Shown here: in pieces, positions 47,846 through 60,500 of the stretch | Numbering within the stretch: the first letter of the stretch is position 1 | Layout of the letters: each line of letters opens with the position of its first letter | Origin: Abelmoschus esculentus | Taxonomy: Eukaryota; Streptophyta; Magnoliopsida; Malvales; Malvaceae | Reading direction: 5' to 3' | NCBI GenBank assembly: GCA_035048815.1 | Contig: JAUCBN010000054.1 | Location: 10,664,001 to 10,728,000, forward strand | Length of the DNA: 64,000 nt | Notes under the pieces: generated by a model | Databases searched by the model: none | What the model was told of the DNA's origin: nothing | The model's input: the letters and a program-made list of their open reading frames with translations, nothing else | Made by a program: the position numbers and the translations under genes

Positions 47846-48952
47846 ATGTTCCCATCTCCGTCGTCGTCGTTGTCGTCTCCGATTCTCTATTCTTTGACCC
47901 TTTTCGTTTCCCTATTCTTTATACTCTTCTTTGCTCCTCAAATCATTCCTCCAAGAAACCGCCACCACCGTCAGCCGATAATCATAGCCAAAGATGAACT
48001 GGACGATCTTCATCTCTTCAGTGAAGCAATATCCAAGGCCACAGCCACCTCTCGCGGTGGTTCTTCGAAGATTTCCCATCTGGGTATGATTAACCCCAAA
48101 CCCAAAATTGCTTTCCTTTTTCTCACGAACTCGGATCTCGTATTTGCCCCTTTGTGGCAACGTTTCTTTGGATCCTCAAATGGTGATCTCTTCAATGTCT
48201 ACGTCCATGCCGATCCGTATACTAAAATCTCGACCCCGGAATGGTTGATAAAAGCCAATTTCATCCCGGCTAAAACCACTGCACGCGCCTCCCCGACGCT
48301 CATCTCCGCCGCCCGTAGACTCATCGCTAACGCCATCATCGACGACCCGTTCAATCTCTACTTCGCACTGGTATCCCAACACTGTATCCCTCTCCATTCC
48401 TTTAAATTCGTTTACGCTCATCTTTTCGGGAACCCTTCGTCGGCGCCGAAAGCGTTTTTAACCCAACGTTCTCACAAAAGCTACATCGAGATCTTATCGG
48501 AGGCTCCGTTTTTGCACAACCGGTACGTCGCACGAGGCGACGGCTCGTTGCTGCCTGAAATTCCGTTCGATAAGTTCCGGGTCGGGTCCCAGTTCTTCGT
48601 GATGGCTAAGCGGCACGCTTTGCTTGTGTTGAAGGAAAGGAAATTGTGGAGGAAATTTAAGCAGCCTTGTTTGGATTTAGATTCTTGTTACCCTGAAGAA
48701 CATTATTTCCCTACGTTGTTATCAATGGCGGATCCCAAAGGGAGCAGCCATTACACATTGACTAGAGTTAATTGGACTGACAGTGCCGACGGTCATCCTC
48801 ATACGTATCTTTCGCCGGAGATCTCGCCGGAGCTTATTCATACGTTGAGGAAATCTAATTCGAGTTTTTCGTATTTTTTTGCTCGGAAATTCTCCCCGGA
48901 GTGCTTGCAGCCGTTGGTGGAGATCGCCAACGATGTCATTTTCAGAGATTGA
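47846..48952 (+). CDS. GT14 / core-2/I-branching enzyme-like glycosyltransferase
   Basis: Single-exon gene of 368 residues for a type II Golgi membrane protein of CAZy family GT14 (formerly DUF266; rice BC10 is a member). Its acceptor is unknown; relatives act on arabinogalactan or cell-wall glycans. Visible: a short cytoplasmic tail, a membrane anchor about residues 13-32, a basic/Pro stem, then IAFLFLTNSDLVFAPLW, FNVYVHADP (the usual 'VYVHxDP'), FALVSQHCIPLHSF (the usual 'LVSESCIPL'), FRVGSQFFVMAKRHAL, and the acidic DSCYPEEHYFPTLLSM followed by TLTRVNWT. The order and spacing match the family and no motif is missing. A long purine-rich opposite-strand frame is a shadow. Confidence 0.9.
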   Translation: MFPSPSSSLSSPILYSLTLFVSLFFILFFAPQIIPPRNRHHRQPIIIAKDELDDLHLFSEAISKATATSRGGSSKISHLGMINPKPKIAFLFLTNSDLVFAPLWQRFFGSSNGDLFNVYVHADPYTKISTPEWLIKANFIPAKTTARASPTLISAARRLIANAIIDDPFNLYFALVSQHCIPLHSFKFVYAHLFGNPSSAPKAFLTQRSHKSYIEILSEAPFLHNRYVARGDGSLLPEIPFDKFRVGSQFFVMAKRHALLVLKERKLWRKFKQPCLDLDSCYPEEHYFPTLLSMADPKGSSHYTLTRVNWTDSADGHPHTYLSPEISPELIHTLRKSNSSFSYFFARKFSPECLQPLVEIANDVIFRD

Positions 48953-51539
48953 ACTGCATTTGGTAAGCTCCTTAATCACCTGCAAAGATATTTTTTTTAT
49001 TTTACTGAGTTAACTCGCTTGAGTGGTTAAAATTTAGAGACTGAGTTTAGTGATCTGCTTTGGTTGGTGAGTTGAACAAGTCCCCATGATTTCAGGGTAT
49101 AATTGCAAATTGGGTGTTAGGAAAGTCCAATTAAGTAAGGGTACACACATTTTATGTATGGCATCATCATGATAATGCTTCTGATTTTGTTAGGTATTGA
49201 GACATGGATTGCTTACCTATCTTTAAATTGTGTTTGACTTGGTATTAATGGTCATATAATTTATCGATTATCGGTTCGTCTAATGGGATGAATTGTTAAA
49301 TCCTTAAATAAGATCATAGTTTTTATATTCTTACATTGTAAATGAAATAAACTAGGATGGGAGGGTTGTCCCAAAATGAGATTTAGTAGTACTAATATCT
49401 GATTTAGATTAGTCGGCCAATGAGTCAAACTGATAACTGAGATATGAGGATTGTCCCGCAATGAGATTTAGTAGTATTAATATCTGATTTGGATTAGTCG
49501 GTCAATGAGTCGGATATCATATGTACAATAAATAACCTATAATTTAATCAAATTTGTTTGATACACTAAGAAACGACCAACTCAAAACCTTTGAGTTTAG
49601 ATTTTAGATTTCACATTAGTTGTGTTTTATTTTGATTTTTAGTTATGGTTTTAGTCCTTCTATCATGCTTAAATTTAAGATTTAATCACTCTTTTGGTTC
49701 TCTACTTTTATATAAAGATATTAGTAGGTCCAACTTAATAACACCGACCTATAGTTCGATCTCACAATCTATCAATTGTAAATTTACACAGACTCGGTAG
49801 GAGCAAATATTTTCCCTTCTCCCTTCCCTAGATAGAAATTGTTCAAAAATTTAGTATAAATTTACACTACAACTTAATGTTCCGTTTCAAAACATGAATT
49901 TACATGTTTAGCATCATTACTTCTCTTCACATTACTTTAAATTTCCTTTGAATTAGGAACCAAGGACCTTTTTTTAACAATTCAGCCTTTATATTTTGGC
50001 AAGTGTAATGGTCAGTCTAAGTAGATACAACACAGAGACAATTTCAAAGGTGTAACTTTGTCTTTAACCCTACAAACAGAATTTACAATGTTTTCTCTTG
50101 GATGAAGTGTTGTAATAAACTATAGTTTAATCTTGTGATGTACATTCTGAGATTGGGGGTTTGTATTTTGCATGATGTCAACATGGTTTATTAATATAGT
50201 TTAATAAAAACAAGGATGTTCACTTGAATCAAAGTCCAAATCAACAGCTAATGTAATTGGTCTATGTTATTACACAGATTGTGTAGTGTTGGGGGGAACA
50301 TTATGGAAATAATAATACAATAAGGTATTGATGTCATGTGATTTGTTTCAGGAGGAGAGGTTGAAGAACATGGAAGGCTTTGGACATTGAGAAACAATGG
50401 TGCTGACCTTTTGTCTTGTTTGTACATAGATTTTGTGGGCAAACAGTGGAGAGAAGCAGAGGATAACGTTTAAGCATGTATTATAAGTATAGGGTTTGAA
50501 TTTTTTTTCCTTTCGGTTTCTTAAGGCATCATGACTAATCTTGATCGACCTGCGTAACATATATGGTTTTGGTGGCCGAGTTTCTTGGCGGGGATTTTTT
50601 GCTTATACAAGGTTTCAAATTCGCGGCCTGCTTTAGCGATATTGAACTGCATACCCACTTGGACTACTCCAGTTGGTTTAGGTTTTGAATACTTTGCTTT
50701 TGCTTCTTGATTTTGAATGTGGGTGTAGTTATGGTTGTGACTTGTGAGGTTCTCCCATTTGCCCATGTCATCCCACCCTAGACAATGCCTTGTCTTCAAT
50801 TGTAAATTATGTGTATTGTCTCATCCATGTTTGAGAGTTCTCAATGAAATCTCCCTTTCCTCGAATGTTGACTCGAACTGAAATCAAATTGAACTGCTTG
50901 AAAGTTCTCATTCACGCGGTTTTTGTTTGCGTATTTAAGTAAACTAAACATCAAGATAAGAAGAATTCAAGTATCTAATTGAACATTAAAATCAAACTCA
51001 TGGATCAGATTGTATATTAACCCTTTTAAGAATAACTATTTGAAGGCTCACTTCAAAGTTCAACTACATGGGCAAGGAACCTATCAATGTCTAAAACTCT
51101 AATTTACTTGGGGAAGGCTATGTTTCACATCGACCATGTGTTCTCATCGTTTGATTCTTTCTTGGATTTAATGAATTCTTTACTTAGGTCCTTTTATTAT
51201 TTAAATATTTTAATTTATATGACATCCATAATCCACATAACATAAAATTTAACAATCAGATTATTAAAATATCAATCAGAGAAAAATTTATAAAATGAAA
51301 TAGTATTTTGTAAAAATAAAAAAGTTGAATTCGAAATGCGAATAACTGATGTTGCTGAAAATTTGAAAACGATTATCTATATTTAAGAACAAAATTTGGT
51401 TAACTGAACCTACCCCGCAACTGAGCAGCAGAGGACGGACAACCACAGTGGCAATGACTTCATGGATTGGCACATCATACAACCAGCATCAAGTCCCGAG
51501 CTGAACTTTTAATCCGTCGGGGTCTCGATAATATCGACC
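48953..51539. other. 3' region of GT14 gene and space before convergent BMS1
   Basis: A donor (TTTG/GTAAGC at 48963) ten bases after the GT14 stop and an acceptor (TTTCAG ending 50351) suggest a 3'-UTR intron of about 1.4 kb, with a second UTR exon towards 50800. Inside are near-identical direct copies of a segment with CCCAAAATGAG / CCCGCAATGAGATTTAGTAG at about 49370-49400 and 49455-49500. A 92-codon minus-strand frame at 50799-50521 has no family match. Nothing else is recognised. Confidence 0.4.
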
Positions 51540-54500
51540 TCATACCTCATTTGCCAAATGAGTCTCAGCCTTTGGTGTGCCTGCGCATTTTTTCTTTAGT
51601 TTGTCCTGCTCCCGGTATCGCTCTTGTCGTTCTTCTCTTCGGCGCTTTCTTAACACCTGTTCATCCTTTGCTCTTTGTGCCTCCTTCAGCTTTCGCTTCT
51701 TCATCTGCAAATTTTAAGCGACATAAAAATCAGCAAATGGCTTATTTGCAATTCAAGGGATGGGGGAAGCAGTATCTAGAATCACACACCTTGTCATTTC
51801 TAATCAATTGAAGGTGTTGAACGAGAGCATGGACTTTTCGTTCGTGAGGCTCCATCACAACAGCTCTTCTATCTTCAAGTAGTGGTCGTTTCCGATGAGG
51901 TATGTTCTTCGGCTTCGATTCAAACGGAAGATCTGCCTGTAATGCCTTGGGGATCACCAGGGGATTGAACTTCCTTGGCTTCCTCTCAATTGGCTGTAAA
52001 TGCAACAAATACAAGTATACACGATAAAAACAGTAAACATAACATAAATATTAGAGCTCGTAGTAAAACAGAAACGGTCGAAATAAATCCAAATAAACAA
52101 TAAAAACCTTGTATAGGGAATCCTTGTTAACAGGAACAGGAAGATTGTGTTCTCTCCTCAATTCAGCAACAGTTTTCATTCCTTGCCAAGTCTTTTCACG
52201 AGGTTGCAACGAGGTAGTTAGAGGATTGTAAAACTGAGGAACTTCAACTTGAGTCCATGCTCGCAGAAAGACAATGTCACTCATTAAAATCCGATCCTCG
52301 AAGGTGCACCTTGCAATTCCTTCCCTAGGTTGCCCTCCCTTCTTTTTGGGTCGATTACCAATCTCTTCCTTTGCTGCCTGCCATCAGTTTTCACAGACAT
52401 TTCTTTAAGCAGGAGATGGATTTATTTGAATTGTGAGAAAACAGCAGAAAATGCTTTGATTATGGTCATGCCAAACCAAGATCCTTTGTAGGATTCTTAC
52501 TTATTCTCCGTAAAATTCAGCTAAAGGGCAGTAAATGGCATCAGCAAAGATGACAAAAAATACAAAGAGTCGTATGAATTTCAAGATACTCAATGTCTAT
52601 GAGCATTACCTTTTTCACCTGACCACGGATCCCACTGACAGTTCGAATTGCTGCACCCTCAAACCGAGCTACTTCAAGATCTGAGGTAAACATATCCTTA
52701 ATGAGGGCAGTTTTCTTGAATATTTTACAAGGGTGACCAACTAGCTTGATTTTTTTCACTATCCGTGCTGCATGGTTGAACTCAAGTATGTATGCCGTTG
52801 CAATGATGCGAAATGATGCCTGGCATGAAAAATAATAGCTGTTTGATGAGTAGCTATGATACTTAAGGAACAACACAGAAGGAAGCAACAAGTGTTTGGT
52901 GTCTTTAAGGCAACTCCAAGGGTTCAAATCCAGAAAAAGATAGTGTCGGGTATCCAATCTTTTAGCATCCATTGTCATCCCTAGATTAATGATTGATTGC
53001 CATATGACAGTACCAAATAAAGATTCATACTATTTAAATATCAGAAAGGATGTTTGTTGGCAAGACTAAACATGTACAATTCACACACAATTCACCGAGT
53101 ACCAAATTATAGAAGGAAGACAGTACTGGAGGATTGGGATAGAGTAAAAATATATTGGTTATGCAATACCCAAATATTTTATCTACGATTTACTTATGAA
53201 GAGAAAGCAGCATATTCAAAGTTAAGATCGTTGGTTAAATAATGTTCTCAGTTACTATCTCATAGAGGATGTTTCGAGGGATATGGGGCGGTAATTAAAG
53301 CTATGATATGGCTAGGATTGTTAAATAATAAGATCAAAAACTGGTTCTAGGCTCCAAAGGAATTTTCTTGGGCTTCGTGCGTAAATACAAAAGACAATAT
53401 TTAGCTATCTATACAACAATGATCCACCAAAACCAATTAATACATAAACATATGGTGACATGAGCGGATAGGAAGACTATGAAATCATAAGGACTACAGA
53501 AGAAAAAAGAAGTCTATTAAGATCTATATTATCATGGATATAAATATTTAAGTCTTTGAACTATACTGTCTAAAGCAATTTAGTACCTCTAAAAATATAG
53601 CTAACTTAATCCTCATAATTTTAATACTTAAGAAGAAAGGTAAATTACAGAGTTAACATGAGCTATTGGAAATTGCTGATGTGTTGATCAGATGCAAACA
53701 TGATTGTTAAAAATGATGTGTGATAACTTAATTCAGGTCACCATTTGACCAACACATCAGCAATTTTTAAAAGTATCAACCCAAGTTACATATTTTTCCT
53801 TTTGCTTAAGTTCAATTGGCTAGTTTTTCTGTGTGGACTAAATTGCCTCAGATGGTATAATAACGAGATTTCCCAGTTCCCAGATATTTCAATTGTATTA
53901 TCATTCATCACCATCCTCACTTGTTCCATATTTTAACAGGATCTTAGCATGAAAAGTACATAAAATTGAGCAAAGTAACCTGATTGTTAGATAAATTCTG
54001 GACAGCAAGCACTCCAGTCTTGGGCGGGGCAAGAGGGCCCCAAAACATTGCAAGGCAATGCATATGTTCTGGAGTATACTTGAGCATGCGATGTCTTCCA
54101 TTTTGGTCCTCAATGGCATAAACAGGTGTCGTCTGGTAACGCCTCCATCCGATCGAAACAATTATTGGATCTCTAGTCTTCAGCACTTTCTTGTGCCATC
54201 TGTGTCGTTTCAGTCTTGTCTGGAAGAAAAGAAAAATTCTTAGTTTGTTCTACAACAAGATAGAATACCAGAACCATCAGAATTACAATAGACACTACAA
54301 ATGAGAATGCAATGTAGATCTTGCTACCAAATTGTTCTTATATAACTATGAATTTATCAACTAAATATACAGGCTAAATCTTGTCAAATTATATGATTTC
54401 ACAACAAGAATTAAACTCAAATCTATGTTTTCCTTACTGAATAATGTGAAATTCTAAATTTACAACCAAAATGACAGAACATAGGACTGCCACAAGCTCA

Positions 54501-57500
54501 AGACAACCTATAAGGGTTAACACCACTTAAACATTGTTAGTTTATCCGAGTAAAGAAGTTGTGTTGTAAGTAAATTCTGGTTAAGTAATTGTATTTAGAG
54601 TCTACTACTTAAGATATTAGAGCAAGAAGTTTAATGTATCTAGGACTTCTAATGTAACTAAAAGTCCTACTCTTAGAAGTCTATAAAAGAGTCTATAAAC
54701 TCAGTTTTATATGAAGAGAAATAAACTGATTACAGTTTACACAAAATATCGTTTATTCACAAACATTAGAACTCCCATTCATATATAAACCCAGCATAAA
54801 CAAGCAAGAGAAATGAATCTAATACATGGAAAATAAAAAAGGGCTACAAACAAATAAAGCTCAACATTTTCTTCCCACGTGGACAGGAAAGCAGACTACT
54901 ATTCACCAGTGCAATATCAAAATATTAATAATCTTAAGCATGTTCTAACCTGCATGTATCCAACATTGTCCTCACCAAGACCAATTCCTCCAACCAAAAT
55001 GGGATGGCAAGGATCAAAATACTCTACCATCTCAAAAGGAACATCATGAACCTCCAATCTTAGATACATCCCTGTTTGGAATCCCTCAATTTCCAATCGG
55101 GTAGTCTCATCAAGACCCTCGAGTTCGGCTATATTAATTTGTTTCTGGAGTTCAATCTCTTCTTTCAACTGGAAGAAGCAAGAAAGATTTATGGCTTAAA
55201 CCTAATATTAGATTATATTTCTGATTAAAATAAATGTGAAGTCTACCTTGACATAATAACCACTGTCATTTTCTTGACTGCGGTGAAACTTTCCCCCATG
55301 TTGTTTATCACTTTCCTCTTCTGGTGCTTCAGATCCATCATAGGTAATAAATGTTAAGGTTACAAAACCAACATGGTTTTCATGGATACATCCCACGCAA
55401 ACAGAAATCAGAATTGAACTGTTCAATGAAAAGAAAAAAACAATGCATCCAGAGAAATGCACAAATAGAAGCAACAATCTTGAGCATGGAGGATAAAATA
55501 CAGACAGCTATAGCAGGAAAATGTACCACATTCACCCCCTGCCATTTTATCAGGATAAACAGAAAGAGATGATCCCAGCAGCCAGAAAATAAGAATATAA
55601 AGTGCAACACTCAAAGTAGTTTAACAAAAGGATATTGAGCATCAAATTTTGCACGGAGAGCTAGCTTTTTTAACCTCCGCTCCTCCAATGCATCATCATC
55701 TTCCTTTTGGATTCCACCATTACTAGAATCATCTTTCTTAAGACTTCCAAATTTCTCACCAACTTCTAAATCTTCAAAGTCACCAACCATATCATCTTCT
55801 TCTTCAGTTCTAGCTTCTGGCATTCGATCTCTTAGGGCACCCTTAGACCAATCACCGGTGGTGAAACGATCACGAACACTCTCATATACTTCTTCCTCTT
55901 TCCAATTCTTAAGTTCAGAAAAATTATTGAACTTGGAACAGTCTTCGGTGTTGATGTTCCCTCCATCTAATCCTTCTTTCAAATTCTACAGTAGTAAAAA
56001 TAAAATATGACGATCAATGAGATTGTACACTCAAATCGCGACACTTCAAAAACTATAAATCAGTTGTGCCACATACTACATTGAGGACACACCTTTTCCC
56101 TTTGTCCTTTTGGCTTAAAAAATTCATCATCACTTTCTTCATTCTCAGAATCATCCTGCACTTCATTAGCAGAAGCATTTGATGCTGATGCAGATTTCCC
56201 ATATACAAGCTGCATTAGATTTATATTCTGTCTCTTAGATGACCTTTCTACCAATGATGCTCTCCACTTTGATATGTTTCCCATGCCATCTTCTAGAAAG
56301 ACATTATAAAATTGCATTTAGAAAGTAAAACAAGAACCCGGAAGAAAATATCTAACATAACGATTAACCACATTAGAAATTAAACAACTGAAAGGGACTA
56401 TCTAGAGAAGTCCAGGGGCTGTGCCCTATCAATCTGACATTCAAAAAGCTGTGTGAGACAGGAAAGTAAGTTTTTTATTTATATTTTTATATTTTTGAAT
56501 CAAAATTAAGCAAGTTCGTTATTTGCCAGAAACAATTTCAGGCTCAGCAAGGATACAAAGCACGACATAATTCATCATATCGAACATTACTGGCCCTGGG
56601 TAGAATGCCTACCCTTGGACAGCTATGCTGTTATGTAGTCAAAATACATTATACTAGCTCATGTAGAACATAATTCCTACAAGTGTAGCTTATAGTATAA
56701 CTTCTATTGGTGATGGATGAGCATACACGTGTACAATACAATCAAGATATATAACTATGAACAGTACCATCAGACTTCAGATCCTCATTGTCACTGTCTG
56801 AAAACTCTGAACCTGAAGATGACTCGGTACCACCATTGCTTCTGTTGTCTTCGTCTTTGTCATCATCATCTTCAAGCTCATCCTCTGTACCCTGCAATAA
56901 AGTTAGTTAAAGAAAATATTTGTTTTCCACCAGTACCAGCTTAATAACACATTGAGGAGACCAGGAGAAGGGAAAGGATACAATTTCATCTATTCCACCT
57001 ACCTGCTGTAAAAAAACTAGAGTTCTTTAAAAATAAGTAAAAAGAATCACCGATAAATACCTTGAGATTACTATGATCAACGTCATCACCAAAGATTGCT
57101 TTTCTCCTTTTCCTACCACTATGAAACTCAACCTGTTCCAGGACTCGACCCAATCGCTCTGATGCATCAGCATTTCCTTCATCAAAATTCCTACCTTCAC
57201 TTTTCTGCATTGCATCTTCTTGCACACCTTCATCTTGGTCTGAAAACTTTGAATCATCCAGATCACTATCAGCACTTTCATTGTCAAACTCACTGTCATC
57301 TTCTTCTCCATCAGACTGGTGTCGGTCCAAAGGCTCTATATCACGAATTAGCTTTGGATTCTGACTAAAAAGGGAAATTTTACTCTTTTCCAACTTCTCA
57401 TCAATTGGGTTCTTTATATTCTGAAGTGATTTCACCAAGGCCTCACCAACATCCCATTTATTTCCTGACAACAGAATGATACCAGTGAGATATTATACGA

Positions 57501-60500
57501 TACCTTCAACAAGGGGAAATTTTAACATGAAAGAGATTAAAAACCTTTATGTGTTGTCCCCTCCATTTCATCCACTTTAGAATACTGAACAAGATGGTCA
57601 TTAATGTTTATGTAGACGGCATCTTTGTCATACAAGAGATCCCCAAGCCCAGACATGGGGGCATAAAAAAGTTTTTCTTTGTCACGCAGTCCCTTCGTTT
57701 TTGCAGCTGACGGTAGAGGGCAAGGATCGGATAGGCCTGTAACACCAGCTAAGCTAAAGTCACCAACACCGGCAATATGGACCTGACCAAAAAATTTATA
57801 TGAAACTTAGGTACAGTAAAGCTTGCCATTTCTTGGATAGGATAACACTAAATTATTTTAAAATAAAAATAAGACAAAATCAAAAACATAAGGCATCTGT
57901 TATCCATGTCAACAACTAAGTGCAATCTTAACAAGATTCATGTATATCTATATTTCCAAGTAGAAAGCTAACATCGATTTATTAATGATAATATAGACAC
58001 TGATACTAAACGGAGCAAATATATGAGAACATGTAAAGCAGCCAGATTACAATCCATGCATAATGTTTACCAGTAAAAAGTTTAAACAAAAATCAAATTC
58101 ATCCTAAGAGTTTCACCATGGTGTCTGTGCAGGAGGATTTTTCAGAAAATTTTTGAAGTACTTGAAACATTTGCACTATTTGAAGATTAGCAAATATCAG
58201 AACCAAGTGTTAGGATAATTGTTCACCTGAATTAGATTTCACCCCCAGAAACCACATAAAGTTCATAAATCACAAGACCAGTTGTGGATTCAATTAAAAA
58301 TATATATTGATTTTCACAACAATCAGTTGACACCTAACCCACAAAATAGAACGAAGAAATGAAGAAAAGAACAGCAAATTAGTGAACACTACTAAACATG
58401 AGCACATTAGAAGCTCAAACTCATTATTGACTAAAGAAATGGGTTTATAACAAATTATCCAAAAGAAATGAAATGGTTTGACCAGTCATTATCGACATAG
58501 GGATACCCCTAGTGAACCAATCTCAGGAGTAAATCATGATGCAATTTTTTAAACATCAAGTTTAACTATGGTGATGCTGCTGCTGTTCATGGGAAACTTG
58601 ATACCGATATGAGGCTACTACAACCAAGTTAGCGAGGATCCAAGGTTATTCTAGCAATATGCTTTGTATTTACAAGATCCATACAGAAGCTGAAGATTGA
58701 GCGAACTCAAGTTTTGGACATAATGGCAATGGAAGAGGCTTTCTTCACAGGTAAATCTTTTAAATCTTTAAAAGCATCCAATAATTTATCATGCAGCATA
58801 GCGATGACTGTTAAAAAAGATTCAGAGGGCATACCTTAGTTCCCTTTTTCATATTACAGCCTCGCAAATAACCATAAAGTGTAACATTTCTATCACATTT
58901 ATTATTCGTTTGCACTCTCTCAGGAGGAGTAACATCTTCAAAACGATCAACCAAGATATACGGATGAGAGGTCCTCCATGATAAAGGAGGGAACTTCATA
59001 ACAGATATAAATCTGGCAAGGTTGTGAATTTCTCGCTTTGGATACCTGTTAGAAAAGTAGGAGAAGCAACAATAAATCTCACAGTTGAAGTTTTAAGTAA
59101 GCTGCCATGGAATTTCACCAGTGAGTGTAGTTAAATAGAGTCTTAGTTAGGATGCTTACTTCCCATGAATGAGACCACATAAATAAAACAATTTAGCTCC
59201 ATCATATATTTCTGTCCAGAAACGATGTTTGAGACGCTGTTTCGTTTTTTTTAGTTTCTTTACGTCCTTAAACTTATCAAGGTGGGTAAGAACCCCCATC
59301 ACCTTTGGAAAACCATGAACTTGCAATATGTTAAGGAACTCAAATGTTTCCTACAAGATACCAAAAAGTTGTTGAAACATATTACAAAATCTCACTGACT
59401 GAAACTGAGATTCAATGAATATAATTTACAAAGAAGTAGATTGTCATCTTCTAAAAGTTCAAGTTAAGGAAAACATATCAAACAGTCTCACCATTTCAAA
59501 GCCGTAACTTCCATCAATAAGAAGCAATGCTAGATCAGCAAACTTTGCAGCATCGATCATGCCATTGATATCATTTGGACACTCAACAAACTGCAGACGC
59601 CGTTGTTTGCCTAAAAAGTTAAACAAATTCCATATCAGACAAGTAGCAACTCCACTACCTTTCTAATCCAGATGAAAAATAAATAAATACAAGTATATAA
59701 AACTACTAAAATTTAGGGAAACATCAACCTGATACTATTGTTATTGGTCCTCGAACCTCAGGTAAATTATGCTTTGTGTAATGCTTTACAAGTCTTAATT
59801 AAAAGAGACTTTCCAACCTGTGACAAGTAAACCTTTCAACAATTATTAACCTTATAATCATAAGACTTCCAGGTGGTACCGTGTAGTGTTGATGGTACAC
59901 ATCCGCACAGACAAAATTACCAAGTTCCCAAACATCTGAAAGTAGGCATCAAATAGCAAGTGGGACAAAGAATTTCCAAGATTTTCTAGGCTGCAGTTCT
60001 ATACCCATGATTATCTACAATCACCTTAAAGATAAATAATTTCAAGTTCAGCATTTTAAATCTAATCGATTATATTATTTCCTGTAAATTCCATCAAAAT
60101 TAATAGAAAATTCTTCCTGATTACCACCAACTCTCTCTTTACAAAGTTTCTTCACAGTCATTATGAAACATATTCTAAGGGGGAAATACGCTATCCTTAT
60201 TTTAAAGTTCCTTACAAAACAATGAAATAAACTCTAATACACAGCAAAATCCCTTCAAACCAAAAGCTAAACCGGGAAATTAGGACATCCTCAAATTTTA
60301 GTTTTCACTAAAAATTAGGTTAAACATCTCTATCAGCAACAATTCTCATTAACATATAGATATATCATTGGTCCAGGATGTTAGCCAAACACTTTATACA
60401 TCCTTAAAATTTTCATTCACACTCTATGTAAACAGGCAGCTCTTTAACCTAGTTCTTATAAGGAGAAACCAATTTAGATATCCTAAAATAACAATTAAAT

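Noticed and set aside
50521..50799. 92-codon minus-strand open frame
   Set aside because: Lies opposite the probable 3' UTR of the GT14 gene and matches no family that I know.
55344..55635. GT-AG reading of the BMS1 intron (donor TTTT/GTTAAAC)
   Set aside because: There is no AG within range of the next exon, and the only upstream AG gives the wrong phase. The AT-AC signals are complete.
57027..57368. Long frames on both strands opposite the acidic part of BMS1
   Set aside because: Shadows caused by biased codons in the Asp/Glu/Ser-rich exon 57061-57464.
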